A stretch of 64,000 bases of DNA from Maricaulis sp947259345 (GTDB lineage: Bacteria; Pseudomonadota; Alphaproteobacteria; Caulobacterales; Maricaulaceae), in NCBI GenBank assembly GCA_965217205.1, contig OZ244254.1:3100001-3164000 (forward strand). Direction: 5' to 3'. The number at the start of each line of letters is the position of its first letter. The first letter of the stretch is position 1. Positions 18,684 through 26,160 of the stretch are shown one piece after another. The translations under genes were made by a program, and so were the position numbers. Under the pieces are notes generated by a model. It was not told the origin of the DNA. It saw only the letters and a list, made by a program, of their open reading frames with translations, and ran no database searches.

Positions 18684-20252
18684 TCAGGGCTGCTCCGGCA
18701 GGCCCGGAGCACCTGTATTGCCATCCACGAGCCGGTTCGGTGCACCATCATCCGGCAGGAAATCCAGCGCCGTCATTGGCAGCGAACGCCCATTGGCCTG
18801 GACGATGCGGACATGCTTGCGACCGAGCCGACGCGGCTCTGCTACGCCACAGGAATGGGCGATCATCTCGACATGTTTGCGGACCGTGTCGGCATAGATG
18901 GCGACCCGTTGGGCCTTGTCACGCACCACCAGGCCGCGTTGCAGGCTCTTCTTGTGTGTGGTGACGCCGGTCGGGCAGGTATTCTTGTGGCATTTCAGGG
19001 CCTGGATACAGCCCAGCGAGAACATGAAACCGCGCCCGCACTGGATGAAATCCGCACCGGCCGCCAGCGCCCAGGCGACGGCGCCCGGCGTCAGCAGCTT
19101 GCCCGAGGCGATGACCCGGATCCGGTCTTTCAGTCCATAGCGTTCAAGGATGTCGACCACGATCGGGAGGCTTTCGCGGATGGTGAGCCCGACATTGTCC
19201 ATCAGCGCCATCGGTGACGCCCCCGTGCCGCCATCCCCGCTGTCGATCGTGAAAAAGTCAGGCGCGCTGTCCGGGCCGCGCCTGGTGATCTCGTGGCACA
19301 TCTCTTCCAGCCAACCATAGGCGCCGATGACGGCCTTGAAGCCAACCGGCTTGCCGGTAATCTCTCGGATATGGCCGATCATGTCGAGGAGGCCGCCAAT
19401 ATCGTCAAACTCGGGGTGGCGATTGGGCGAAATCGATGCTTGGCCGACCGGGATGCCGCGAATGTCGGCGATGTCACGTGTGACCTTCTCAGCTGGCAAA
19501 ATGCCGCCCTTGCCCGGCTTGGCGCCCTGGGAGAGTTTGAGCTCGAACATGCGCACCTGCTCGTGCGCGGCGACTTGCCGCAATTTATCGTCGGAAAGGC
19601 CGCCTTCGGCATTGCGGACGCCATATTTTGCCGTACCGATCTGGAAAACGATGTCGCAACCGCCTTCGAGATGCATGGGCGACAAGCCGCCCTCGCCGGT
19701 ATTCATCCAGATGCCGGCCTTTGCGGCGCCACGCGACAGGGCCCGCACCGCGGGTTTTGAAAGCGCGCCATAGCTCATCCCCGAGATGTTGAAGAAGGAG
19801 GGCGCGTCATAGGGCGTTCGGGCCTGCGGCCCGATGCGCATGGGCTGGGTTTCAGCCGCATGGTCGTCCAGCAGGGGAAAGGGGCAATTGACGAAGATCG
19901 CATTGCCCGGCTTGTCCATCGGCTTGGTAGAGCCGAAGGGAATTGTGCCGCCCTTGCCTTCCGACGACCGATAGACCCAGTCGCGCTCGGCCCGGTTGAA
20001 GGGCAATTCCTCGCGATCCATGGCGAAGAAATACTGTCGGAAAAACTCCCCCAGTGTCGTAAAGAGCGAGCGGAAACGCCCGAAAAGCGGATAATTCCGT
20101 CGCACCGCATCGCGCGTCTGCGTGATGTCTGCGACATACATGAAGAAGCCGACAAGAACGGCCAGGCCGATCGCGAGAATGAACAATTGGGTCAGGATGT
20201 TCATCGCATCCATGGCCCAAGCCGGTAGCATGGACATCATCATCTCCCACAT
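18684..20252 (-). CDS. Membrane-anchored FMN-binding glutamate-synthase-like protein
   Basis: A 522-residue protein with one N-terminal membrane span (about residues 20-42) and a soluble domain matching the FMN/synthase domain of glutamate synthase. Visible elements are FFNISGMSYGALSKPAVRAL, DSGDGGTGASPMALMDNVGL (flavin/substrate site) and the cysteine cluster CIQALKCHKNTCPTGV, which in GltB binds a 3Fe-4S cluster. The glutaminase domain is missing, so it is not a complete glutamate synthase; this stand-alone class has no settled reaction. Several in-frame ATGs follow the chosen start within 30 nt. It is followed at once by a small membrane-protein gene. Confidence 0.88.
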   Translation of the reverse strand: MWEMMMSMLPAWAMDAMNILTQLFILAIGLAVLVGFFMYVADITQTRDAVRRNYPLFGRFRSLFTTLGEFFRQYFFAMDREELPFNRAERDWVYRSSEGKGGTIPFGSTKPMDKPGNAIFVNCPFPLLDDHAAETQPMRIGPQARTPYDAPSFFNISGMSYGALSKPAVRALSRGAAKAGIWMNTGEGGLSPMHLEGGCDIVFQIGTAKYGVRNAEGGLSDDKLRQVAAHEQVRMFELKLSQGAKPGKGGILPAEKVTRDIADIRGIPVGQASISPNRHPEFDDIGGLLDMIGHIREITGKPVGFKAVIGAYGWLEEMCHEITRRGPDSAPDFFTIDSGDGGTGASPMALMDNVGLTIRESLPIVVDILERYGLKDRIRVIASGKLLTPGAVAWALAAGADFIQCGRGFMFSLGCIQALKCHKNTCPTGVTTHKKSLQRGLVVRDKAQRVAIYADTVRKHVEMIAHSCGVAEPRRLGRKHVRIVQANGRSLPMTALDFLPDDGAPNRLVDGNTGAPGLPEQP

Positions 20253-20337
20253 CCGCGCAACACATCATGCCCCGGGATGAGGGCCGAGGCGAGCGCTGGC
20301 TTGGGGGGCATCGAAAATGTGTCCGGGCGTGATCCGG

Positions 20338-20982
20338 TCAGGCCTTCATGTCCAGATTGCCACCGGCCCCACCGGTTCCGCCCGATGCGTCACCATCGCC
20401 GGCGGCCGGACCGGATGAGACGGCGACCATCGCGGCCCGCAGGGTGCGGTCTGCGATCACGAAACCGGTCTGCATGACATTGGCAATCTTGCCGGCGCCG
20501 TGGTCGGACGGAATCTGTGCAACGGCCTGGTGCTTGTGCGGGTCGAACGTGTCGCCGGGTTGCGGGTCGACTTTTTTCACGCCGTGCCGCTCCATCTTGG
20601 AGATCAGCGCCTTTTCGGTCATGGCCACGCCTTCGACCAGGTTTTTCACTGAATCCGGCACATTTGCGAGCGCGTCTTCGTCGGCGGAGGCCATGGCGCG
20701 GGCGAGATTGTCGGACACGTCCAGCATGTCCTTGGCAAAGCTGGAGACTGCGTAGCTGCGGGCGTCGGCAACGTCGCGCTCGGCCCGGCGACGCGTATTT
20801 TCCGCTTCGGCCAGGGCACGCAGCAGCTTGTCGCGCATGGAATCCAGCTCGGCGGTCAATTTGAGAACCGGATCCAATTCGGTTTCCACTTCGCCTTCGG
20901 TCGCGGCTTCGGTTGCAGCGTCCACGGTTTCGTCTTCCGGGGTCTCGATTTCGTTCTGCGGCTTGTTCTCTGTGTCGCTCAT
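20338..20982 (-). CDS. grpE: Nucleotide exchange factor GrpE
   Basis: GrpE releases ADP from DnaK to reset the chaperone cycle. The 214-residue product has an acidic, low-complexity N-terminus, a long coiled-coil helix (about residues 45-100, with RAEAENTRRRAERDVADA-like heptads), and the conserved C-terminal beta domain (DPHKHQAVAQIPSD, then GFVIADRTLRAAMVAVSSG). A glycine-rich tail closes it. The ATG at 20982 is 7 nt after the hrcA stop, so hrcA and grpE form an operon. Confidence 0.96.
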   Translation of the reverse strand: MSDTENKPQNEIETPEDETVDAATEAATEGEVETELDPVLKLTAELDSMRDKLLRALAEAENTRRRAERDVADARSYAVSSFAKDMLDVSDNLARAMASADEDALANVPDSVKNLVEGVAMTEKALISKMERHGVKKVDPQPGDTFDPHKHQAVAQIPSDHGAGKIANVMQTGFVIADRTLRAAMVAVSSGPAAGDGDASGGTGGAGGNLDMKA

Positions 20983-20989
20983 CTTGTCT

Positions 20990-22069
20990 TCACTCTCGCG
21001 ATCGCGCGCCATCCAGTATCTGACCGACCACACGGGCCGTGTAGTCGACGAGGGGGATAACACGGGCATAGTTCAAACGGGTGGGGCCAATTACACCCAG
21101 CGCCCCGATGATTTCCTGTTCGGCATTCATATAGGGAGCCACGATCACACTGGAACCCGACAGACTGAAAAGCGGGTTCTCGGCGCCGATGAAGAGCCGC
21201 ACGCCTTGGGCATCGCGGGCCTTGTCCAGCAAGGTTATCAGTTCTTCCTTGCGCTCGATATCGTCGAAAAGAAGCCGGATGCGCTCCAGATCACTGGCAG
21301 CCTCCAGGCTTTCCAGCAGCCGGGCCTGACCGCGTACGATCAGGGACCGTTCCTGCCCCTTGCCGCCGCTCCAGTCGGCCAGACCCTGTTTGACCAGTCC
21401 CTCGGCCGCGCTGTCGAGGGCGGAACGGCGCTCCGCGATTTCAGTCTCGATGGCCTTGCGGGCATCGCTCAGAGTTCGGCCCTTCAGGCGCGTGGACAGG
21501 TAGTTGCCAGCCTCGATCAGCGCGGCCGGCGGGATGCCGTCCGGGGTACGCATCAAGCGGTTCTCGACACTGCCATCCTCGAAGACGAGCACGGCCAGCA
21601 TTTCCACGGCCGAGAGCGGGACAAACTCGACATGGCGCAAGGGGGCTTCCCGCTTTGATGTGACAACCAGGCCCGCCCCGCCCGCCAGTCCGCCGAGCAG
21701 CGAGGTCGCTTCGGTCAACAAGTCCTGCGTCGAGCGGCCGGAGACCGAGACCTGGCCTTCGATCGCGCGGCGCTCATCCGCCGACAACTCGCCAACCTGC
21801 AGCAAACCGTCCACGAACAGGCGCAAACCGGCATGGGTCGGCATGCGACCGGCGCTGGAATGCGGCGCGCTCAACAGGCCCAGATCAGCGAGATCGGCCA
21901 TGGTGTTGCGGATGGAGGCCGGTGACAGGGAGAGATTGCCGGTCTGTGACAGGGTGCGAGAGCCGACCGGGTCGCCCGAGCGCAGATAGGCCTCCACGAT
22001 CTCGCGGAAGATCGTACGCATCCGGTCGTCCAGCGCGGCCAGGGCCGATTGCGGTGCAGCAGGGGTCAT
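20990..22069 (-). CDS. hrcA: Heat-inducible transcription repressor HrcA
   Basis: Repressor of chaperonin genes that binds the CIRCE inverted repeat and is stabilised by GroEL. The 359-residue product has the N-terminal winged helix with GSRTLSQ and SPASIRNTMADLADLGLL, then APHSSAGRMPTHAGLRLFVD, and the C-terminal GAF-like domain with GVIGPTRLNYARVIPLVDYT. I see no CIRCE element in front of dnaK or hrcA in this window, so its target is probably groESL elsewhere. It is divergent from rph. Confidence 0.96.
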   Translation of the reverse strand: MTPAAPQSALAALDDRMRTIFREIVEAYLRSGDPVGSRTLSQTGNLSLSPASIRNTMADLADLGLLSAPHSSAGRMPTHAGLRLFVDGLLQVGELSADERRAIEGQVSVSGRSTQDLLTEATSLLGGLAGGAGLVVTSKREAPLRHVEFVPLSAVEMLAVLVFEDGSVENRLMRTPDGIPPAALIEAGNYLSTRLKGRTLSDARKAIETEIAERRSALDSAAEGLVKQGLADWSGGKGQERSLIVRGQARLLESLEAASDLERIRLLFDDIERKEELITLLDKARDAQGVRLFIGAENPLFSLSGSSVIVAPYMNAEQEIIGALGVIGPTRLNYARVIPLVDYTARVVGQILDGARSRE

Positions 22070-22205
22070 GACTCTTCAATTAATCGTGCCCGCCGTCCTG
22101 TTCAATGCGCAAGACATTTGGCGGGGTTTGGCGACCAGCCCGCTTGATGCCGGTGGACAACGCCGCTAGGAGCGGGGGCAGGAAGCACCGAGACCGGAGA
22201 GACAG

Positions 22206-22922
22206 ATGAGACCGAATGGACGCGCCCGCGACGCAATGCGTGAAATCAGCCTGGAAGCCGGTGCCTCGCTCTATGCGGAAGGCTCCTGTCTCGCGCGCTT
22301 TGGCGGCACGCATGTCCTGTGCACGGCCTCGGTGGAAGACAATGTCCCGCCCTGGTTGCGCGGTGGCGGCAAGGGTTGGGTGACAGCGGAATACGGCATG
22401 CTGCCGCGCGCCACGCATACGCGTTCGCGCCGCGAGGCCACGGCTGGAAAGCAGTCCGGCCGCACCCAGGAAATCCAGCGCCTGATCGGTCGCTCCCTGC
22501 GCGCCGTGGTCGATTTGAAAGCGCTCGGCGAGCGCCAGATCACCATTGATTGCGATGTCCTGCAGGCCGATGGCGGTACCCGCACGGCGGCCATCACCGG
22601 TGCGTGGGTCGCGCTGAAACAGGCGATTGGTTATCTGATCGAGGAGGGCGTGCTCACCGTGGATCCGGTCCACGGCCAGCTCGCGGCTATCTCCTGTGGG
22701 GTCATCGATGGCGAAACCCGCCTCGACCTCGAATACGAAGAAGACCGCCGGGCCGAGGCCGATGCCAATTTTGTCCTGACGGATAAAGGCGGTATCGTCG
22801 AAATTCAGGCGACGGCAGAAGACAAGCCGATCCCGGAGACAGATTTCGACCTCCTCTTCGCCCTCGCCAAGGCCGGTGTGACTGACTTGTGCGCGGCGCA
22901 GCTGGCAGCGTTGAAGGCTTAG
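22206..22922 (+). CDS. rph: Ribonuclease PH
   Basis: Phosphorolytic 3'-5' exoribonuclease that trims tRNA 3' ends. The 238-residue product starts MRPNGRARDAMREISLEAG and has the expected phosphate-binding core: GWVTAEYGMLPRATHTRSRR, then GRTQEIQRLIGRSLRAVVDL, and ITIDCDVLQADGGTRTAAIT. It is full length. Its stop overlaps the stop of the convergent esterase-like gene by 4 nt. In many alphaproteobacteria rph is followed directly by rdgB and hemW; here about 2.6 kb of minus-strand genes lie between. Confidence 0.97.
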   Translation: MRPNGRARDAMREISLEAGASLYAEGSCLARFGGTHVLCTASVEDNVPPWLRGGGKGWVTAEYGMLPRATHTRSRREATAGKQSGRTQEIQRLIGRSLRAVVDLKALGERQITIDCDVLQADGGTRTAAITGAWVALKQAIGYLIEEGVLTVDPVHGQLAAISCGVIDGETRLDLEYEEDRRAEADANFVLTDKGGIVEIQATAEDKPIPETDFDLLFALAKAGVTDLCAAQLAALKA

Positions 22923-24121
22923 TCGGAGGCGGGGATGCAGCCCTCAGCGGCTGGAAAGGCTTCAGTCAGCGCTGTTTCGAACGCCATCTCGAAGCCTATG
23001 GGGCCGTGGCCTGACACCAGCTCGATAAATCGCCCGGTGGCGCCGTCGGCTTGCAGGCTTTCGATGACAGCCCTGCTGTGCCGGTTGAAGCGAGACTCAT
23101 AAAGGCCGCTTGCAATCAGTATCTGAAGGTTGGGCCTTGCGGGGCCTGCCTCAAGCGATGGGCGCCACCCAAGCGAGGCGCCGCCTACATGGTCGATCAT
23201 GTCCGCGTGCAACAAGCCCGTGGAAAGCGCCCAAGCGGCACCGCTCGATGCGCCGAATGTCATGCGGCCCTGTTGATTAGCGCTGCCGCCCCGGGCTACG
23301 GCCATCGGCATGAGTTCGTCGATCAGCCAGTCCTGATGGCGGGCAAATGAGTCAGGATGGACGGTCCAGAGATATTCTCGCGAGCGAGCATCCGCTGCGT
23401 AGCCAGTGGCGTCCGGCACTAGCGGTGCTCCATGCTGTTCGCCGGGCCAAAGTCCCACCATCAAAACCGGTTGTGTGACGCATTGCGCCGCAAGGGCTTC
23501 AGCGATGGGGGCGAGCTCATTGATGCGGCCGCCGTCCGCGACAAAAATGGTTGGCCATCCGGTATCCGGCGGGCTGCCGGACGGGGTGTATATTGTCAGG
23601 AAGCGATCGCTGCTGAAGGTCTCGCTGGGGAAGCGCGCATTCTCGATCCGCTCCGGATCGACCTCGCGTCGAGGAGGCGCCGGCCTAGCGGAGGGTCCAC
23701 GGTAGACCGGTCGATCCAGGAAAGCACCGCCATTGGAGTCAACCGGAGGCAGCGGCCAAAAGGCCAACACCGCCTCGTCAACTCGGTCAAGCTGGTAGCT
23801 GGCAGCCCAAAGTCCGGGCGAGTCGAGCAATTCCATGTCGGATTGAAGGGCGCAGCACATCCGCACCGTTTCAACTGTGGCTTCTCGACGTGCCACGACA
23901 TGGAGCAAGCCGCCGGAAAACCAGAAGGTCTGGTTCGCGTCGCCCAGGCGGAGCTGCGCTTCGCTCGCAGTGATCTGCCCTGTCAGGCGGCAAGCCGGTT
24001 CTGCGTCGAGCGTGCAACCCGGGTCGCCGTTCAATGTAAGCGCCGCAGGCTCAGGATCGGGTGCTGACCCGTTTGCCTGCAACAGTGCGATGATCAGCAG
24101 GCTCGGCAATGCGAAAGTCAT
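22919..24121 (-). CDS. Secreted esterase-like alpha/beta hydrolase
   Basis: A 400-residue protein with a signal peptide (MTFALPSLLIIALLQANGSA) and, after an N-terminal domain with paired cysteines (about residues 30-110), a putative esterase domain: FLTIYTPSGSPPDTGWPTIF, the nucleophile elbow GASSGAAWAL with a G-x-S-x-G serine, and a candidate catalytic His in LVSGHGPIGFE. This layout resembles the enterochelin-esterase/esterase-D group. The substrate is unknown. A GTG at 24136 is an alternative start. The gene is the last of the minus-strand insert between rph and rdgB. Confidence 0.72.
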   Translation of the reverse strand: MTFALPSLLIIALLQANGSAPDPEPAALTLNGDPGCTLDAEPACRLTGQITASEAQLRLGDANQTFWFSGGLLHVVARREATVETVRMCCALQSDMELLDSPGLWAASYQLDRVDEAVLAFWPLPPVDSNGGAFLDRPVYRGPSARPAPPRREVDPERIENARFPSETFSSDRFLTIYTPSGSPPDTGWPTIFVADGGRINELAPIAEALAAQCVTQPVLMVGLWPGEQHGAPLVPDATGYAADARSREYLWTVHPDSFARHQDWLIDELMPMAVARGGSANQQGRMTFGASSGAAWALSTGLLHADMIDHVGGASLGWRPSLEAGPARPNLQILIASGLYESRFNRHSRAVIESLQADGATGRFIELVSGHGPIGFEMAFETALTEAFPAAEGCIPASD

Positions 24122-24257
24122 GGTAGCGCCGTTCACAATTCTTGCGTGTTTCCGATCATTCTGACCGTCAAACTGGTCACGGGCAAGCCTTGTTCGCTTG
24201 TCAGGCGGGGAAGGAACTCTATTCTGGGCGACTTCGGCACATCATGTCGAAGGAAGA

Positions 24258-24348
24258 ACAGACGGCGGGGGCGCGCTGGGGGGCTGGAAACGGCCCGCAC
24301 GGCCTCTTTGGGAAGGGGCTACCGTGCAGGCCCACCCCCGCCGTCTGT
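24258..24348 (-). other. Three-tier 91-nt hairpin, candidate structured RNA or terminator
   Basis: Perfect 14-bp outer arms (24258-24271 and 24335-24348, ACAGACGGCGGGGG and its complement) enclose an 11-bp inner stem with one mismatch (24292-24302 against 24322-24332) and a 6-bp apical stem (CCUCUU/AAGGGG with a UGGG loop). It lies 44 nt after the XRE gene stop and 137 nt before the esterase start. On the minus strand it is followed by a pyrimidine-rich but broken T-run, so it may end the DUF2975-XRE transcript; its size is large for a plain terminator. Confidence 0.55.
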
Positions 24349-24391
24349 CCCGTCGGCACAAGGGCCGGCGGTCTTGTGGTGACGATCGCGC

Positions 24392-24616
24392 CTATTCGGC
24401 GGCGTCCTCGTCCTCATCATCAAAACTCAACAGGTCGCCAGGCTGACAACCCAGTTCGCGGCAGAGCGCTTCCAGGGTCGAGAAGCGGACGGCCTTGGCC
24501 TTGCCTGTCTTGAGAATGGACAGGTTGGCCATGGTGATGCCGACACGGTCGCAAAGTTCGGTCAGCGACATGCGGCGCTCGAGGAGCATGCGATCAAGAG
24601 TGACGCGAATGGGCAT
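24392..24616 (-). CDS. Short XRE/Cro-type DNA-binding protein
   Basis: A 74-residue protein that is almost entirely a helix-turn-helix: LLERRMSLTELCDRVGITMANLSILKTGKAKAVRF, written here only to show the second and recognition helices (SLTELCDRVGITMANLSIL). A short acidic tail follows (SFDDEDEDAAE). It belongs to the YozG-like group usually paired with DUF2975 membrane proteins, and here it follows one by 13 nt. It probably binds a palindrome in the local promoter region; candidates are at 25462-25521. Confidence 0.88.
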   Translation of the reverse strand: MPIRVTLDRMLLERRMSLTELCDRVGITMANLSILKTGKAKAVRFSTLEALCRELGCQPGDLLSFDDEDEDAAE

Positions 24617-24629
24617 GGTGTGCGTCTCC

Positions 24630-25184
24630 CTAAATCGTCAATTTTTGTTCTTGACGCATCCGCGCGCCTTCGCGGAAGACTTCCGCCAGGACCAGGAGTG
24701 CCGCCACGGCAAACCAGGCCCCAAGATCGATATTTGCGGTCGCATTCAGCTCAAGACCGCCGACCACCGGATTGTCCATGTCCAGAAGGGTCAGGATCAT
24801 GGCAACTGCGCCCTGCGTAAGATGGCGCAGAACCTGGTAGGCCGCGATGGCGATCGCGATCACCCGCAAATGGCCGGCGTTTTCCGGCACGAAGGGATCC
24901 CCGGCGATCAGCGTGGCGAAGATCCGGCGCAGACGGTCAATGACCAGAAGGCCGGCGATGATTTCAGCCACCAGGATGGGGTAGACCCAGCCCAGATCGC
25001 GGATGGTCCCGAGTAACTCCGTGACAGGCCCGGGCGAATAGCCCAGCCAGTCCATCACCAGGGTGGCACCTGTGGCGATCAGTACGAGGGCGGCAAAACC
25101 CAAGAGACCCCAGGCCAGATACCAGACGATATCCAGTATCACCTTCATCACGGATGCCAGTGATCCGCTGCCCAGTGTCTTCAT
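24630..25184 (-). CDS. DUF2975 membrane protein
   Basis: A 184-residue protein with four hydrophobic spans (about residues 15-45, 65-85, 105-135, 150-172). The segment DRLRRIFATLIAGDPFVPENAGHLR matches the DUF2975 pattern, in which a conserved loop carries GdPF-x-n. The function of the family is not established; it nearly always lies upstream of a small XRE regulator, as here. A strong GGAAGGGG site precedes the ATG. Confidence 0.85.
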   Translation of the reverse strand: MKTLGSGSLASVMKVILDIVWYLAWGLLGFAALVLIATGATLVMDWLGYSPGPVTELLGTIRDLGWVYPILVAEIIAGLLVIDRLRRIFATLIAGDPFVPENAGHLRVIAIAIAAYQVLRHLTQGAVAMILTLLDMDNPVVGGLELNATANIDLGAWFAVAALLVLAEVFREGARMRQEQKLTI

Positions 25185-25206
25185 GACCGCCCCTTCCCTT
25201 TTAGGC

Positions 25207-25263
25207 GTCGCACGCGAGATCCGCGGACCTTATTGTGATCCGTCGGATCTCACGCGACTTTTT
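25207..25263 (+). terminator. Intrinsic terminator oriented on the plus strand
   Basis: Read on the plus strand, GTCGC...GCGAC arms form a stem of about 19 pairs (5 + 10 + 4, with small bulges) closed by an 11-nt loop and followed directly by TTTTT (25259-25263). This is a textbook intrinsic terminator, yet all nearby genes are on the minus strand. On the minus strand the same stem would form in the DUF2975 leader but without a U-run. Confidence 0.6.
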
Positions 25264-25266
25264 CCA

Positions 25267-25383
25267 TCATGCTGCAACCGGGGCAATGGCGTAGAACGCG
25301 CCGGCGGCAACCGAAACCAGCAATACCAGATTGATGGCGATAGAGCCGATCATCTGCATGCCTGAATTTTTGGACCTGACCAT
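25267..25383 (-). CDS. 38-residue single-span membrane peptide
   Basis: A short frame too small for routine calling. It encodes 38 residues: a basic N-terminus (MVRSKNSGMQ) and one long hydrophobic helix (MIGSIAINLVLLVSVAAGAF). The ATG at 25383 has an AAAGGA ribosome-binding site at good spacing, and the TGA is at 25267. It lies upstream of the DUF2975 gene on the same strand, separated by a long hairpin, and faces rdgB. No family is recognised. The start site and coding-like third positions make translation plausible; function is unknown. Confidence 0.6.
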   Translation of the reverse strand: MVRSKNSGMQMIGSIAINLVLLVSVAAGAFYAIAPVAA

Positions 25384-25461
25384 TTTACTGTTTCCTTTGT
25401 CTTGTATCTGACCAATTACCGTTGTCATTCATGTTGTTCGGACGACGTTTCCCGTCCTTGT

Positions 25462-25477
25462 TGTTTATCGATAAACA
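25462..25477. promoter_or_regulatory. Perfect 16-bp palindrome, candidate operator
   Basis: TGTTTATCGATAAACA reads the same on both strands. It lies in the AT-rich gap between the small membrane-peptide gene (minus) and rdgB (plus), a natural place for a dimeric regulator such as the nearby XRE protein. Confidence 0.5.
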
Positions 25478-25504
25478 CAAAGTTCGGGGCACGCAAGCGA
25501 AAAA

Positions 25505-25521
25505 TATCGTTTTTCGATATG
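25505..25521. promoter_or_regulatory. Inverted repeat ATATCG-N5-CGATAT, candidate operator
   Basis: Perfect 6-bp arms around TTTTT, 27 nt from the 16-bp palindrome, with a further CGATAT half-site at 25537-25542. The shared ATCGAT/CGATAT core suggests that one factor could bind several sites here. Confidence 0.42.
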
Positions 25522-25566
25522 AATTTTTCGAAAGGCGATATGAAACCGGGTCGGAAAGGGGTCGAA

Positions 25567-26160
25567 ATGAGCCAGGAAACCTGGGTCCTCGCGAGCCATA
25601 ATGCGGGCAAGATCAAGGAGATGGAGCAGATTCTGGCGCCATTTGGAATCGCCCTGAAAAGCGCTCGCGACCTCGATCTGCCTGAACCCGAAGAAACCGA
25701 GACGACATTTCGCGGTAATGCGGCGCTGAAGGCCCGAGCGGCCTGTGAGGCGACCGGATTGCCTTGTTTGGCAGATGATTCCGGGCTTTCCGTCGATGCG
25801 CTGGGTGGCGATCCGGGCATTTACTCGGCGCGCTGGGCTGGAGAGCCTCGCGACTTCATGCGGGCCATGCAGCGCGTCGAGGGCGCTTTGAACGAGACCG
25901 GAGCCTCCGATCGCACGGCGCGCTTTGTCTGCACGATCGCCCTCGCGCGCCCGGGCGAGGGCGTCAGCTTCTTCGAGGGCGAAGTCGTGGGCGATATCGT
26001 CTGGCCGCCGCGCGGGCCGGGCGGGTTTGGCTATGACCCGGTCTTCCAGCCACGCGGGCATGACCGCACTTTCGGCGAGATGAGTGCCGACGAGAAACGT
26101 CAACTCAGTCACCGGGCGCGGGCGCTGGATGCCATGACCCGGGCCGAGTTCGGTTCGTGA
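25567..26160 (+). CDS. rdgB: dITP/XTP pyrophosphatase (HAM1/RdgB)
   Basis: House-cleaning enzyme that hydrolyses non-canonical purine triphosphates (dITP, XTP) to monophosphates. The 197-residue product has WVLASHNAGKIKEMEQIL at the N-terminus, CLADDSGLSVDALGGDPGIYSARWAG around the active site and GPGGFGYDPVFQP near the C-terminus. Earlier in-frame ATGs exist (25519, 25540), but GGAAAGGGG sits 8 nt before 25567. Its stop overlaps the hemW GTG (GTGA), so the two are coupled. Confidence 0.95.
   Translation: MSQETWVLASHNAGKIKEMEQILAPFGIALKSARDLDLPEPEETETTFRGNAALKARAACEATGLPCLADDSGLSVDALGGDPGIYSARWAGEPRDFMRAMQRVEGALNETGASDRTARFVCTIALARPGEGVSFFEGEVVGDIVWPPRGPGGFGYDPVFQPRGHDRTFGEMSADEKRQLSHRARALDAMTRAEFGS

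Noticed and set aside
24258..24348. 4.5S SRP RNA or 6S RNA at the long hairpin
   Set aside because: The apical GGAAGGGG recalls SRP RNA, but the conserved GGTCAGG...GGAAGGAAGCAGCC core is missing, and the large central bubble of 6S RNA is not formed.
25505..25521. Minus-strand terminator at ATATCGAAAAACGATATTTTT
   Set aside because: The stem is only 6 bp and AT-rich and has no minus-strand gene ending there; an operator or chance palindrome is more likely.
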